Below are positions 23,601-46,225 of a stretch of 64,000 bases of DNA, in pieces (position 1 is the first letter of the stretch; each line of letters starts with the position of its first letter). Both the position numbers and the translations under genes were made by a program. Under the pieces are notes generated by a model that worked only from the letters and a program-made list of their open reading frames with translations, was not told where the DNA came from and ran no database searches. This stretch comes from Dromiciops gliroides (Eukaryota > Chordata > Mammalia > Microbiotheria > Microbiotheriidae). The stretch lies in the NCBI RefSeq assembly GCF_019393635.1, contig NC_057867.1, positions 5,280,821-5,344,820 on the forward strand. Reading direction: 5' to 3'.

Positions 23601-26600
23601 TAACTTATCTCTCTTCGAGTTGTTTTTTTAAAAAATATTTTGTTTTTCCATTTACATGTAAAAACAATTTTTACTGAGGGCAGCTAAGTGGCGCAGTAGA
23701 TAAAGCACTGGCCCTGGATTCAGGAGGACCTGAGTTCAAAGCTGGCCTCAGACACTTGAAACTTACTAGCTGTATGACCCTGGGCAAGTCACTTAACCCT
23801 CATTGCCCCGCAGAAAAAAAAACAAACAATTTTTACCATTCGTTTAAAAAAAATTTTGAGTTCCAAATTCTCTCCCTCATTGAGAAGGTAAACGATTTTA
23901 TATAGATTATACATGTACAGTCATGCAAAACATTTCCATATTAGTCATGTTGTGAAAGAAAACACAGACAAAAAAAGTAAAGTAAAAAAGGTATACTACA
24001 TTCAGACTCCATCAGTTCTTTCTCTGGAGATGAATAGCATTTTTCATCATAAGTCCTTCAGAATTGTCTTAGATTACTGTATTGATCAGAAAAGCTAAGT
24101 CATTCACAATTCTTCATTGAACAATATATACAGTGTTCTCCTGATTCTTCTCCCTTGTCACTTTGCATCAGTTCATGTAAGTCTTTCCAGGTTTTTCTTA
24201 GAAGTATCCTGCTCATCATTTCTTATAGCACAATAGTATTCCATCACAATGAAATACCACAACTACGAACGAGACTAAGAATTGGCAGAGATCTACTGGG
24301 TCAGGATCTCTTTCGAAAGTTTGAAAAGGAGGGACAGGACCTATTTGAGGCCAAGTCAGGGAGACAGCTATGGAGAAAGAACCCTTCACTAGGTTAGTGT
24401 GTACAAAGTATTTGGTGAATTTCAAGTGCTAGCCTTATTATTATTGTTAACATTATTCTTATTACTCTTTGGTAGCACTTCAGATGGTCATGAAAAGACC
24501 TTGACGATAATGAACGTCTACTGCCCCCATGCAGACCCTGACAAGCCAGAACGGTTGACCTACAAGCTGCGTTTCTACCGACTCCTGCAACTTCGAGCTG
24601 AAGCCCTCCTGCGGGCAGGCAGGTGTGTACCAACTCAACAGCAAAAGGGAGTTGAATGCCTCAGGCTATCGATATGGCTCTCTTCCTTAGTCCCCTGGTA
24701 ACCTTGGGGAAATTCTTCATTTCCTCATTTACAAAGTCAGGGTTAGGAGATACACTCGATGGTTGCTGAGGTCTCTTTCAAAGCAAAACTCTGATCCTAT
24801 GAGGAACCGTGGCCAAGTAGCTGCCAGGCCACTGCTGTCCCACCTTCCTAGTTGGGGGTCCTCTACTCAGTAGCTACTCGTGGGCAGCCCTCCCCCCAAG
24901 TAAGAAAAGGCCCACATCACAAGCTTGTCCATTCATTCCAGGAAGCTTTTTAAAGTGCTCCACACTGGGGGAGACTCACTGCCAATAAGCAGTGGCCCCA
25001 CTGGGGGCAGCACCGACCCTGGATTCAGGAGGACCTGAGTTCAAATCTGGCCTCAGACACTTGACACTTACTAGCTGTGTGACCCTGGGCAAGTCACTTA
25101 ACCCCCATTGCCCTGCCTAGTAAAAAAAAAGAAAAAAAAACAGTGGCCCCTCATCAACATCAGAATCTGGGAATGAGACAGAGATAGGCAGCTGAAATAC
25201 ACAGTATTATATGTATCAGAGAGCTGAGAGCCAAGGGGGAGGATGCTTTCCAGCTGGGGAGGGCAGTGAGTGACTGCGGTTGGGTTTCACAGGAAGGCAT
25301 CAGAGGGCCAGGAAGTGGCCTAAACAGGCGTGGAGTGCCCAAGGAAGCCTGAGTCACCTGCTTTGGCCAGAACACTTTCTTCACAACATTGGTGGGAGTG
25401 GGAACTGTTTATACCGCAATTGTCAGAGGGGTGGGGGGCATGAAGAAAGTGGGAACTATTGTTCTCCTCAGTTGTCACCCTTGAGGGGAAAGGCCTTCGG
25501 ATCATCAGGGGCTCCTCAGAAACCATTTAGTCTCCTTCTGTGGGGGGAGGTAGGGTGAGGAGCCTTTGCCCTTGTGCCACAGAAGGAAGAAGAGGAGGAG
25601 GAGGGAGAGGAAGACTTTGCCCACAGTCATATAGCTGATAATTGGCAGAGCCTAGCCTCTACCCCATGCCTCCTAACTTCCATCTCAGGACTCTTTCCCC
25701 TGCCCCACCCACGGCTGCCTCCTTTCCACAGTCTCGGACCATCTGGCATGGCTGATGGGCACCTTCTTCTTTCCCAGCCATGTGATCATTCTGGGTGATG
25801 TGAACACATCTCACCGGCCTCTGGACCATTGTGACCCTGCTGATCTGGTGAGGATTGCCTTTCCGATAAGCTTGCTGCCTTAGCATCCATTTCTTCCTCT
25901 CTACTGTGTTGATCATGGAAGGGTAGAATTAGAGCTGGGAGGTCATCCACGTAGGCTGAGGGGTGATGTGACCCAGCTAAGAAGAGACATAGCCAGGATT
26001 GAAACCCTGTTCCTTTGCCTTCTAGTGAACCGTCAAGGGAGCTTTGTGGTCTCCAAGGCCCCTTCTAGCTCTAAGGTCCTTTCTGAGGCTCAGCTCCCCT
26101 TTCTGTACTATCATCGCTAACATGTCTTCCAGCTGTGACCCACCGTGTTCCTATGAACTTAAAACGATTTTCATGCAAAAACACTTGCCACATAGAATCA
26201 GTATTTATCGATGCAAGTATTGTAGAGGGAAAATATCTTGGCCCTCTTTGGGTCATGGTGCACCCAGTTAAGGAAACAGGTTCTGGAGGTTGGGTGCCCT
26301 GGAGAGTAGGGAGCTCAACATTCTTGGCTTGCAGGATGGCCTGAGCAAAGGTGCCATGCAGCAGACAGTGAAGTTTGCCTGACATAGAGGCTCTTTCTAT
26401 ATAAGAATCATGGGAGAGGAAGCTGGAGACCTGGGTAGAGACCAGATTATAGAGGGCCTTGCATTCATAGAGCGCTAGACTCCCAGGGACAGAAAGGACC
26501 CCAGAAGCCATTGAGGCTACCCCTTGCTCCTTGGTGTAGCATTTCATTCACGTTCATTTGTTCAAGCACCAGTGGATAAGGGGCCTACAATGTGCAGTGC

Positions 26601-27990
26601 TCCATTGTCAGTGCTTAGGGGGCAGGGATTCAAAGATGATATAATAAACATGTTCTCAGGATCACAGACCATGCCATGTTGAGGCTCTTGGAATCAAAAA
26701 GCTTCCCCTAGAAATTCAAAAGAAGGTCAGGTGAGCCAGGGATTGCTTCCTGGGTAAGGCTGAAGACTAGAAACATCCGTAGCCTGCTGTACACAACCTC
26801 TGGGTACTGGAGCGGGAACATTGTTCTTATTTTACAAAGGAGGAAAGCAGGCCCCAGAGAGAGGAAGGGGCTTGCTCAAAGTCACACATGGTAGTGAGTG
26901 TCAGAGCAAGGGCCTGTGAGTCTGAAGGCCCACCTTGAACTGGGACCTCCCCTCTCTGTGCCTCATCTTCCTCCTTTGTAAAAAAAGGAATTGGACTGGC
27001 GGCTGCTGACGTCCAGTGATCCCCAAGCCTCCTGTGGGTCTTTTCCCCCCTTTTCCAAATAAAGGGCTGGTGCTTAGTGCTTTCTCAGGGTCTTGTGGGC
27101 ACTGACATTGTCTGGCTCTCCATTGCCCACCCCAGGCATGCTTTGAAGAGAACCCCGGGCGCCAGTGGCTCACAGAGTTCCTGTGGCAGCCTGACAGGGA
27201 CAGCGGGCTGTTTGTTGACAGTTTCCGCCACTTCCACCCAACCAAAGCCGGTGCCTTCACCTGCTGGTCGACTGCTACAGGAGCCCGCCTCACCAACTAC
27301 GGCACCCGGCTCGACTATATCCTTGGTGACAGAGCCCTGGTGCTCGGGGAGTTTGAGGACTCCTTCCTCATGCCTGACGTGGAAGGCTCCGACCACTGCC
27401 CCGTGGGGGCCACCCTGAGGGCTGAGCTCATCCCCGCAGCCCGATGTCCCCCACTGTGTACCCGCTACCTGCCCGAGTTTGCTGGGCGGCAGCAGAAACT
27501 CTCACGCTTCCTGGTCAAACTAGACACAGACCCTCAGGAGCCCACCTCAGCCCAGTCCCGAGAAGAAAAGAACAGCGGGGTGCTGCCCAAGAACCGGGCC
27601 AAGGGAGCCTGTGGGGACCCAGTCCGAGGCCAGCAGAGCCTCCTTAGGTTTTTCCAGGCAGGCCGTCCCCCTGAAAAGCCCCCCGTCACCAAAGCCCAGG
27701 AGCCTGAGACTGAGCCAGCCAGCCAGGACCCCAGGGCAGAGGCACTGCTACCCCCTGAGCCAGGCAAGGGCCGGGCAGCATTTTGGAAGGCTGTTCTGAA
27801 AGGCCCCCCTCGTCCTCCCCTGTGCAAGGGCCACGGGGAGCCCTGTGTGCTGCGCACAGTGAGGAAAGCCGGGCCCAACTTCGGCCGGCACTTCTATGTC
27901 TGTTCACGGCCTATAGGCCACACGAGCAACCCTGCTGCTCGCTGTGACTTCTTTCTCTGGGTCCCTGGGAAGACCCCAGCTGCTCATTAA
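14490..27990 (+). CDS. APEX2: APEX2: AP endonuclease 2 (whole CDS, 6 exons)
   Basis: Nuclear apurinic/apyrimidinic endonuclease with 3'-5' exonuclease and 3'-phosphodiesterase activity, acting in PCNA-linked base-excision and single-strand-break repair. Exons: 14490-14604, 15651-15734, 18831-19011, 24476-24622, 25778-25847, 27136-27990 (1452 nt, 483 aa). All introns are GT-AG and phases agree. Conserved exonuclease-endonuclease-phosphatase residues are present: N7 (WNING), E34 (LQET), D183/N185 (GDVN), D259 (LDYILGD) and D285/H286 (SDHCPVG). A PCNA-binding PIP box, QQSLLRFF, lies at residues 365-372. A C-terminal GRF zinc finger has C429, H432, C455 and C469. Human APEX2, from memory, is 518 aa. 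The shortening lies in exon 1 (about 14 residues) and in the linker before the finger. Translation starts at the first ATG in a CpG island. Confidence 0.95.
14625..15500. repeat. C-rich minisatellite and C-rich tract in APEX2 intron 1
   Basis: Degenerate tandem units of about 97 bp containing GTTCGATCTGA, GACAATCCC and CCCCAGAAGACC blocks. The GTTCGATCTGA marker recurs at 14747 and 14844. Clear repeats run to about 15060, then C-rich non-repetitive sequence follows. The G-rich strand is the transcribed template, so G-quadruplexes could form on the template and i-motifs on the coding strand. Confidence 0.75.
15651..15734 (+). CDS. APEX2: APEX2 coding exon 2
   Basis: Encodes (R)DLLEEPLAIVEGYNSYFSFS and RGRSGYS. 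Acceptor CCCCCAG|GG; donor TCAG|GTGTGT. Phase 1 on both sides, so skipping it would keep the frame. Confidence 0.95.
16380..16610 (-). repeat. MIR/THER-type SINE
   Basis: Decayed reverse copy in APEX2 intron 2, with TTTACAGATAGGGAAACTGA and GGATTTGAACTTGGGTCTTC. Confidence 0.65.
16873..17190 (+). repeat. SINE (WSINE1-like) split by a younger SINE
   Basis: Outer copy: 16873-16953 and 17121-17190. The break lies in its B-box/CORE region. AAATCTGACCTCA occurs at 16941-16953 and again at 17108-17120, bounding the inner element. Confidence 0.85.
16954..17107 (+). repeat. Inner SINE (WSINE1-like) nested in a SINE
   Basis: Complete younger copy inserted in the same orientation, with the 13-bp target duplication noted for the outer copy and an A/C tail. 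Confidence 0.9.
17660..17810 (-). repeat. tRNA-derived SINE (WSINE1-like)
   Basis: Reverse copy in APEX2 intron 2 with poly-T start. The duplication TATACATAAC lies on both sides (near 17651 and 17811). Confidence 0.85.
18170..18450 (-). repeat. MIR/THER-type SINE
   Basis: Decayed reverse copy: AAGCACCTACTCTATACCAA, then GTGAAGTGACTTGCTGGGGG and GATTTGAACTCAGATCTTCC. Confidence 0.6.
18831..19011 (+). CDS. APEX2: APEX2 coding exon 3
   Basis: Encodes (G)VATFCKNNATPSAAEEG through EFTEDELRALDSEGR and AVLTQHQIR, closely matching the family. Acceptor CCCACCAG|GT; donor ACG|GTAAAC, phase 2. Confidence 0.95.
19642..19915. repeat. Unclassified 274-bp insertion with 18-bp target duplication
   Basis: GAGAAGGCAAGAAATGTG (19624-19641) and GAGAAGGCCAGAAATGTG (19916-19933) flank it and differ by one base. 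The body matches no SINE I can name. Confidence 0.6.
20571..20712 (+). repeat. tRNA-derived SINE (WSINE1-like)
   Basis: Forward copy inside the reverse L1. GCATTAGTGT recurs on both sides (near 20557 and 20717). Confidence 0.85.
21072..21216 (-). repeat. tRNA-derived SINE (WSINE1-like)
   Basis: Reverse copy inside the same L1, ending GCCACCTAGCTGCCCC. The short string CAACCCCTTTTT to its right resembles CAAACCCTTTTT to its left, a probable target duplication. Confidence 0.85.
22150..22475 (+). mobile_element. L1 3'-end fragment
   Basis: ORF2 end plus 3' UTR: GTCAATTGGGGAATGGCTGA and ATGATCCAAGACAACTCTGA, similar to the element at the window start. In APEX2 intron 3. Confidence 0.75.
22482..22702 (-). 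repeat. MIR/THER-type SINE
   Basis: Reverse copy with TTTGCAAAGTGCTTCACAAA, TTTGGGAAACTGAGGCAGAC and the head complement CCCATCTAGCTGTCC. Confidence 0.65.
22906..23153 (+). repeat. MAR1-type CORE-SINE
   Basis: Forward copy from AGCATCTAATTGGCACAGTG through GAAGGAAATGGCAAACCACT to the tail GTCAGAAAGAGTCTGACAC. Confidence 0.75.
23618..24265 (-). mobile_element. L1 3' UTR, reverse, ending about 210 bp before APEX2 exon 4
   Basis: Reverse L1 3' end (TTACATGTAAAAACAATTTT; GCAAAACATTTCCATATTAG; CATTTCTTATAGCACAATAG) interrupted by a SINE at 23679-23821. Confidence 0.75.
23679..23821 (+). repeat. tRNA-derived SINE (WSINE1-like)
   Basis: Forward copy in the reverse L1. AACAATTTTTAC flanks it on both sides, as a target duplication. 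Confidence 0.85.
24476..24622 (+). CDS. APEX2: APEX2 coding exon 4
   Basis: Encodes TSDGHEKTLTIMNVYCPHAD, PDKPERLTYKLRFYRLLQLR and AEALLRAG. NVYCPHAD is a conserved core strand of the nuclease fold. Acceptor TTTGGTAG|CA; donor GGCAG|GTGTGT, phase 2. Confidence 0.95.
25002..25137 (+). repeat. tRNA-derived SINE (WSINE1-like), head deleted
   Basis: Forward copy in APEX2 intron 4. It passes from GGGGGCAGCACC straight to GACCCTGGATTCAGG, so the A-box segment is missing. A-rich tail present. Confidence 0.8.
25778..25847 (+). CDS. APEX2: APEX2 coding exon 5
   Basis: Encodes (S)HVIILGDVNTSHRPLDHCD then PADL. D183 and N185 of GDVN are the catalytic Asp/Asn pair. Acceptor TTTCCCAG|CC; donor CTG|GTGAGG, phase 0. 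Confidence 0.95.
27136..27990 (+). CDS. APEX2: APEX2 coding exon 6 (nuclease end, PIP box, GRF zinc finger)
   Basis: 285 codons including the stop TAA at 27988-27990. The first part completes the nuclease fold (TRLDYILGD; EGSDHCPVG). A low-complexity linker then carries the PIP box QQSLLRFF (27631-27654). The last about 60 codons form the GRF zinc finger (LCKGHGEPC ... GRHFYVC ... RCDFFLW). Acceptor CACCCCAG|GC. Confidence 0.95.
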   Translation, partial: ACFEENPGRQWLTEFLWQPDRDSGLFVDSFRHFHPTKAGAFTCWSTATGARLTNYGTRLDYILGDRALVLGEFEDSFLMPDVEGSDHCPVGATLRAELIPAARCPPLCTRYLPEFAGRQQKLSRFLVKLDTDPQEPTSAQSREEKNSGVLPKNRAKGACGDPVRGQQSLLRFFQAGRPPEKPPVTKAQEPETEPASQDPRAEALLPPEPGKGRAAFWKAVLKGPPRPPLCKGHGEPCVLRTVRKAGPNFGRHFYVCSRPIGHTSNPAARCDFFLWVPGKTPAAH

Positions 27991-28219
27991 GGGCCTGCCT
28001 GCTGCCGGGCTGCTCCTCTTTCCTGCTCCCTTGGGGGGGTGGGGGTGCTCTTAGGCTATGGAGGTTGTTGTCTTGCAGTGGCTATTTGCAAAGGCCCAAG
28101 TAGATGCCCCAGAGCAGGTACTAATGGGACTAAAAGAGGCTCAGGGAAAAGAATGAAGCTGCTGCTAACCTGTGGAGTGTGTTTAACTTTTTGAAAAAGA
28201 TCCCATTCAATTTCACATT

Positions 28220-28225
28220 AATAAA
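28220..28225 (+). terminator. APEX2: APEX2 poly(A) signal AATAAA
   Basis: AATAAA 230 bp after the stop codon, followed by a GT-rich stretch and a G run. This gives a short 3' UTR. Cleavage is inferred at about 28240-28250. Confidence 0.8.
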
Positions 28226-28920
28226 GTTTGGATCCCTGAGCTGTTGAAGCACATTTGGGGGGGGGGGTTCCTGAAGCCCCCTCACTTGTATTCCTTACAT
28301 GGGGGAGGTTGGCAGCTGCCTAACTCTGGGCTCTCAGGTAGAGAGTGTGTATACTGTGAAAATGACATAATCCCATAGTCCCCTTAGGGTGGACCCTGGG
28401 ACCTGAGGGCTGTTCAGGGCTCTGATTGTAGACTTGTCATCAGATCTGAAGTCAGAATGGCCTTTACACAGCATCGAGGCCGCCTCTTTGATTTCTCAGG
28501 GAAAGGCCTGGCCTACGTCGGGCTACGGCTCCTGATGACAAAGCCAAGACTTTGACAAAATGGAGGCTTGCTGTTGCCTTACCGTCTCTCTGATGCTAAT
28601 ATGTTAGAGGTGTTCTTGTGTGACTGACTAAGGAGCAGGGAGCCCTGAGAGCGGTCAGCATGTGGGGCTTTAGAGGGTACTTGCAGGGGAAATGGCTGTA
28701 ATTTGGGGTCCACCCCTGCCAGAGACCAGAATGCCATATCGGGGATTGCCCTGAAGCCAGAATGCCAACCAGTGATTGCCAGTAGAGGCTAAGTATGCTG
28801 GTCAGGCTGGTATGCAAAGTGGGCCAGTTAGGAAGTTAGGCCAAGTTTTGCCAAGTTTTCTTCTTGGACCTCTGAAGAGGGCCCAGGAAAGGGCAAGCTG
28901 ACTGAGCATAACTGCCCCTT

Positions 28921-28940
28921 GCCACCAGCAGGGGGCTCTG
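28921..28940 (+). promoter_or_regulatory. CTCF-type motif, + orientation
   Basis: CCACCAGCAGGGGGCTCT fits the CTCF core CCASYAGRKGGC at all core positions on the + strand. It lies about 700 bp past the APEX2 poly(A) signal and 2.9 kb beyond the 3' end of ALAS2. Binding is inferred from the motif alone. Confidence 0.65.
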
Positions 28941-29348
28941 CCCTCGTGAGCTGGCAGCTGGGAGCCTTCCACACGCTTCCTTTCTTAAGCCAGTGGGCAA
29001 GTCTGCCATCTTCTGTGTCTCCTAAGTCCAGACTAGCTGAGGGCTGAGCCCAAGAGCAGCCATGGTGATGCTCATGTTGAGCTTGAGATGCCCATTAGGC
29101 CATCGCAAGGGGAATATCCACCATTGTCTTTACTGGGCATCAGCATCCCCCGTGAAATGAGGCCGTCGGAGGAGATGGGCTTCTAAGGGCCCCAGCTTTC
29201 CCTACTTTCAGGGTGCCTATGGTGGGCGCTGGGGAATCCCTCCAAGAGCTTACAGTTTGTTGGAGGTTGAAGCTTGTACAAAAGTAGGGAGAAGGGAATG
29301 TGAGGAGGGAATAGCACTCACTGGAGGCTCAAGAAAGGCTTCAGGAGG

Positions 29349-29504
29349 GGGCAGCTAGGTGGTACAGTGGATAGAGCACCGGCCCTGGAGTCAGGAGTAC
29401 CTGAGTTCAAATCTGGCCTCAGACACTTAACACTTACTAGCTGTGTGACCGTGGGCAAGTCACTTAACCCCCATTGCCTCACTAAAAAAAATTTAAAAAA
29501 AAAA
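29349..29504 (+). repeat. tRNA-derived SINE (WSINE1-like)
   Basis: Full-length copy with head GGTGGTACAG. The flanks GAAAGGCTTCAGGAGG and GAAAGGTTTCAGGAGG are the target duplication, with one change. Confidence 0.85.
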
Positions 29505-29584
29505 AAGAAAGGTTTCAGGAGGTGGCGTTGGACCCAAACCTTAAAGCAAATGAAAGATTCTGAGAGGGGTGAGATGGCTGGTGC

Positions 29585-29700
29585 AGTGTGTGTGTGTGCA
29601 TGTGTGTACACGCACTGTGTGTGTGTGTACACGCACTGTGTGTGTGTGTGTACATATGCATGTGTGTCTGTGCACACCTGTGTGCGCGTGTGTGTGCATG
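29585..29700 (+). repeat. (TG)n-type microsatellite, Z-DNA prone
   Basis: Alternating TG runs broken by CACGCAC spacers. TGTACACGCACTGTG occurs twice, suggesting duplication of a larger unit. Confidence 0.85.
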
Positions 29701-29934
29701 CTCCCAGAGAATGCCCCATGCAAAGGCATAGAGGCGGAAGCAACCACACTGGGGTCCCTATTGAAAGGCAGAGATAAGAAAAGAGGCTGGAAAGGTAGCT
29801 GGCAACCAGATTGTGAGTGGCCTGAAATAGCCAGTGAGAGGTTCAGGTTATCCTCCTGGTGCCACTGAGAGTTTGAGTGGAGGAGTGATGTGGGCAGATG
29901 TATTGGTGAGGGGAGAGGCCAAAGGCAAGCTAAT

Positions 29935-30070
29935 ACACTACAGCCCCCAAGGAGGCCCAAAGTCCCATATGTACAAAGATATTTGTAGTAACAAAGAACT
30001 AAAAGGAAAATGCATGTCCTCAACCAGAGAATGGCCAAACACACTGTGGTATAGGAGTGTGACAAGCATG
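29935..30070 (+). mobile_element. Decayed L1 ORF2 3' fragment
   Basis: CATATGTACAAAGATATTTG followed by ACCAGAGAATGGCCAAACAC matches the end of L1 ORF2 seen at 2490-2580. Old and short. Confidence 0.5.
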
Positions 30071-31292
30071 TTTCTCGATGGGATTCAGAGGAACTTGGGA
30101 AGTCAGTTTCCATGGTGACTATGGAATGTTTTGATACACTGGACTGGGGACACTGATAATTCACTGAGTGTTCAGGTATCCAGAGGACTTGGTGACAGCC
30201 ATGTAGGCCTCCTCCCTGTCTGCAGAGATCATGTGATGGGCAGCAGGTGTGGAGGGAGAGGTGTGTTTTTATACACCATCTATGTGTTGGTTTTGCTTGG
30301 TTGGAATTCTTATATTGGCTACCCTCCACTCAAGAGTCCTTTAGATAGAGAACAAGGAGTGTCATTAGGAAGTGACAGTGATGTGTCTGAAAGATCATGG
30401 ACAAAACCTTTTTTAAAGGAAGGCTTTTACAGCAGCCCAAGTGAGAGGTTGTGAATGCAGAGGAGGCAACTCTTGTGAGAGCATGTAGGGAGGGAGGGTG
30501 AGGGAGAAGGGAAGGAGAACTTCCAGGTTGTGAACTGGCCGAGGCCTCAACAGAAATAGGAAGGCTGTGGCAGGGGGTGGGGGAAGGGAGATAGGGTTCT
30601 GTTTGGGACCTAGTGAGTTTGAGATGTCTGTGAGACATCCAGGTGGAGGGACTGAGAAAGTAATTGGTGACACGGGTGTAGGCTTCTGGACTGGGGCTAG
30701 AACCAGAGACTGGGCGTCACCTACATGGAAGTGATATTTGAACCCAAAGGATCTGATGAGATCACCAAGAGAGCATGGGAAGAGAAGGGGCCCAAGACAT
30801 CTCCACTTGATGGTTGGGAGCAGGATGTGAGCCAGCAGAGGAGACTGAGATGGTCCAGGCAGAGCCAGAGAGGGAGGGGAGGAAGATCAGTTGTTGGAAT
30901 GAAGACTGAGAAAGGTTGTGGTTCCCTTTGAGAGGCAGACAGCCATCTCTTAGCATGTTGACACTTGAGAGCTGTGGGGGTGTTCCTACTTGTTTTCTTG
31001 GCCACGTGCTTCACAGTCTTATCCATGTGGATGTTCTCACCATTGTCTTCTCGTCCTCTCCAATTCTTGGTAAACTCTAGCCTTGTTCCAGTGTGTTGGG
31101 GGCCCTTCTCTAGGTCTTTAGCTTGTCACTGTGGCACTCAGCCTGCTGATCTCCTGGTCTGGCCATAGGAACAGCTCATCTAACTTGGAGGTACCTTGAC
31201 CCCCCCATTTCTTGAGTTTCTAACATAAGTCATCATTGGTAACGTGCTGTGGCCTACTTAAGCCTGTCTTGGGTCTCTCTCACTTTGGGGTA

Positions 31293-31520
31293 TAGTTGGG
31301 CAGTAAGGTGGGCATGGAGTCGGGAATACTCCTTTTCCTGAGTTCAAATCTGGCCTCAGATACTTGCTAGTTGTGTGAACCTGGACAAGTCACTTCATCC
31401 TGTTTGCCTCAGTTTCCTCATCTGTCAAATGAGTTGGAGAAGGCAATGGCAAACCACTGAAGTGTCTTTGCAAGAAACCCCCAAATGGGGTCATAGAGAA
31501 TCAGTCATGACTGAAATGAT
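31293..31520 (+). repeat. MAR1-type CORE-SINE
   Basis: Forward copy: GTGTGAACCTGGACAAGTCA, TTGGAGAAGGCAATGGCAAA, GGGGTCATAGAGAATCAGTC. Confidence 0.7.
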
Positions 31521-31801
31521 TCAGCCACAAGATCTGATTTCCAATAGGCCCAATTCTAGAATCTCCCTGGCTGGGCTTCAGTTTTAGACTCATTAGCTCT
31601 CTAAGCTTCCTTTCCACTCTGGCCTTCTGTCTCTTCAACAGGAGGCCCGGGACAGGCTTAGGAATCCAGCCACGTCTGAATGTCACCTTGGTCCCACCTG
31701 GGCCATTTGGTGCTACTTCCCGGATCCTGTATGGGCCTCTCCATATCCTTTCCCGGCCCCCTTGCCCATTAAGTAAATAGACGTCTGGCTGTGGGATGCA
31801 C

Positions 31802-31807
31802 TTTATT
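31802..31807 (-). terminator. ALAS2: ALAS2 poly(A) signal AATAAA
   Basis: TTTATT on the + strand is AATAAA on the ALAS2 strand, 227 bp past the stop codon. Cleavage is inferred near 31785. The 3' UTR would run from 32033 to about 31785. Confidence 0.8.
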
Positions 31808-32033
31808 ATCTATGAACTATCCAATGTGAACATCAATTCTTACATGGCTGTCAGGGAGGCCCACTGCAAATCTTAAAGCATTAGAGAAATTAACGTGATG
31901 AGGATGAGAGAGCGAGGTGGGGCCAAGAATGGGGCGCTTGCTGCGTGAGAACCAATGCCAAAGCCAGACGTCCCCTGGCAGGGACAGGGAGGCTGGAGCT
32001 AGCCTGTAGCTTCCCCCTCCCCCTCCAAAGCCA

Positions 32034-44828
<12,795 letters not shown>

Positions 44829-45164
44829 CTTGGGCCTGCAAGAGACAAAGTTGTAGGGCCAGAACGTTCCTTGGCATACCATCTTCCCACTTCTGTCTGC
44901 ATAAATCTAGTAACGGAGAACTGACTCCCTTCCATGCAGTTGTCTCAGGTTAAAAGAATTATGCCTCAATTTGAGGGAAGGCAGTTTGGGGGTCTGGACT
45001 CTCGTTTTTGTTCACGTGACCTTGGCCAAGTCCCTTGCCCTCTCTGTGTTTTAGCTCTTCCTTCTGTAGAACAATGGGATCTTTTGGAGTCTAGGATCCC
45101 TAGGGACCCTGCTGGCCCTGAGAGTTTATTCTGTTCCCAGTGGAAAACCTGGGTGAACACAACC

Positions 45165-45310
45165 AATGTGGAAATTGGTTTTTCGTGACTGCACGTGATG
45201 TATAACCTATATCAGAAAGTGGGGAAAGGAGGAAAAGAATTGAAAATTCAAAGTGTTTAAAAGACAAATGTTCTAAATCACTTCTACATGAAACTGGAAA
45301 ATAGAAAATA
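45165..45310 (+). mobile_element. L1 3'-end fragment
   Basis: TGTATAACCTATATCAGAAA, a G/A-rich stretch, then TACATGAAACTGGAAAATAG, as in the L1 3' UTR at 3110-3230. Confidence 0.65.
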
Positions 45311-45377
45311 ATATTCAAGAGCCTAAACGAAAGAAAAAGGACAAGCCTGTTGACTTTGGGCAAAGCCCCTCCCCTCT

Positions 45378-45630
45378 GTCTTGGAGCTGCTGGCAGAGTG
45401 GATAGAGTGCTGGGCCTTGAGCTGGGAAGCCCTGAATTCAAATCTACCTAAAATCTAGCTGTGGGACTGAGACGAGTCATTTAACCTCTGTTTGCCCCAG
45501 TTTCTTCAACTGTAATAACACCACCACCTACCTGGGGTTGTTGTGAGGGTCAGAGAGATTTGGTTTTTTTAAAAAGTGCTTAGCACAGTGCCTAGAACAT
45601 AGTAGGTGCTATGGAAATGCTTATTCCCTT
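45378..45630 (+). repeat. MIR/THER-type SINE
   Basis: Forward copy: GCAGAGTGGATAGAGTGCTG, TTCAAATCTACC, GGTTGTTGTGAGGGTCAGAG and AGCACAGTGCCTAGAACATA. Confidence 0.65.
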
Positions 45631-46139
45631 CCCCCTCCCCCCTCTCTGAGCCTTAGTTTCCCTTTCTACAAAATGAGGGGGTTGTTTATCAGGGCTGCCC
45701 TTCATCCATCCCTGTTCTCCCCAGCAGTTGGGCGGGGGGGGGGGGGCTAGGAGACAAGTCTTACCCCTTTCAGAATCAGGAGGGAGGGGGAGACAGACAG
45801 AGGGTGAGAGCAGAAGGACAGAAAGTGATAGTCACGGACAGAAAGAGGGCAGAGAGGGGAGGTCGAGGAAAAGCCAACTAGAGAGAGACAAAGGGAAGAG
45901 AGAAGGGCAAAGTATGCAGGAGAACGAGAAAAACGAGAGCAATACAGAGAGGGAAAAGAGAGACAGCAAGGTGCAGGCGAGCAACCGAAGCTGAGTGGAG
46001 CAAAGACAAAGGGATCGGGAGGACAGGGAGTCAGAAACTCTAGAGCTATTTCACCCCCTCCCTGAATCTTCTGGGTCTACAACCCCGCAAAGTTCTCTGG
46101 GGAAAGAGACCTCCACACCTCGGAATCCTGGGCCCCGTC

Positions 46140-46225
46140 TGGAAGGGGCAGATAATTCTTTCTCTGGGGCTTATCTTCCTGCCCAGGGTCAGCCAGCTGT
46201 GTCGCCCCCACCCATGCCCAGGCCT
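46140..46225 (-). promoter_or_regulatory. ALAS2: Candidate ALAS2 intron 1 erythroid enhancer (GATA-GATA-E-box-CACCC)
   Basis: Within 65 bp lie AGATAA (46150-46155), TTATCT (46171-46176, GATA on the ALAS2 strand), a CAGCTG E-box (46194-46199) and a CCCCACCC box (46206-46213). This is the grouping bound by GATA1, TAL1 and KLF1. Human ALAS2 has a known intron 1 GATA enhancer whose mutation causes sideroblastic anaemia. Equivalence is inferred from position and motif grouping. Confidence 0.6.

Larger units (their letters stand above)
28250..31780. other. APEX2-ALAS2 tail-to-tail spacer
   Basis: No exon found. Contains a CTCF-type motif (28921), a SINE (29349-29504), a TG microsatellite, an L1 remnant (29935-30070) and a MAR1 copy (31293-31520), plus decayed repeats. 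Confidence 0.6.

Noticed and set aside
29318-30329. Long frames across the TG repeat region (143, 136 and 262 codons)
   Set aside because: They join SINE, TG-repeat and L1 remnant sequence, with no splice or domain support.
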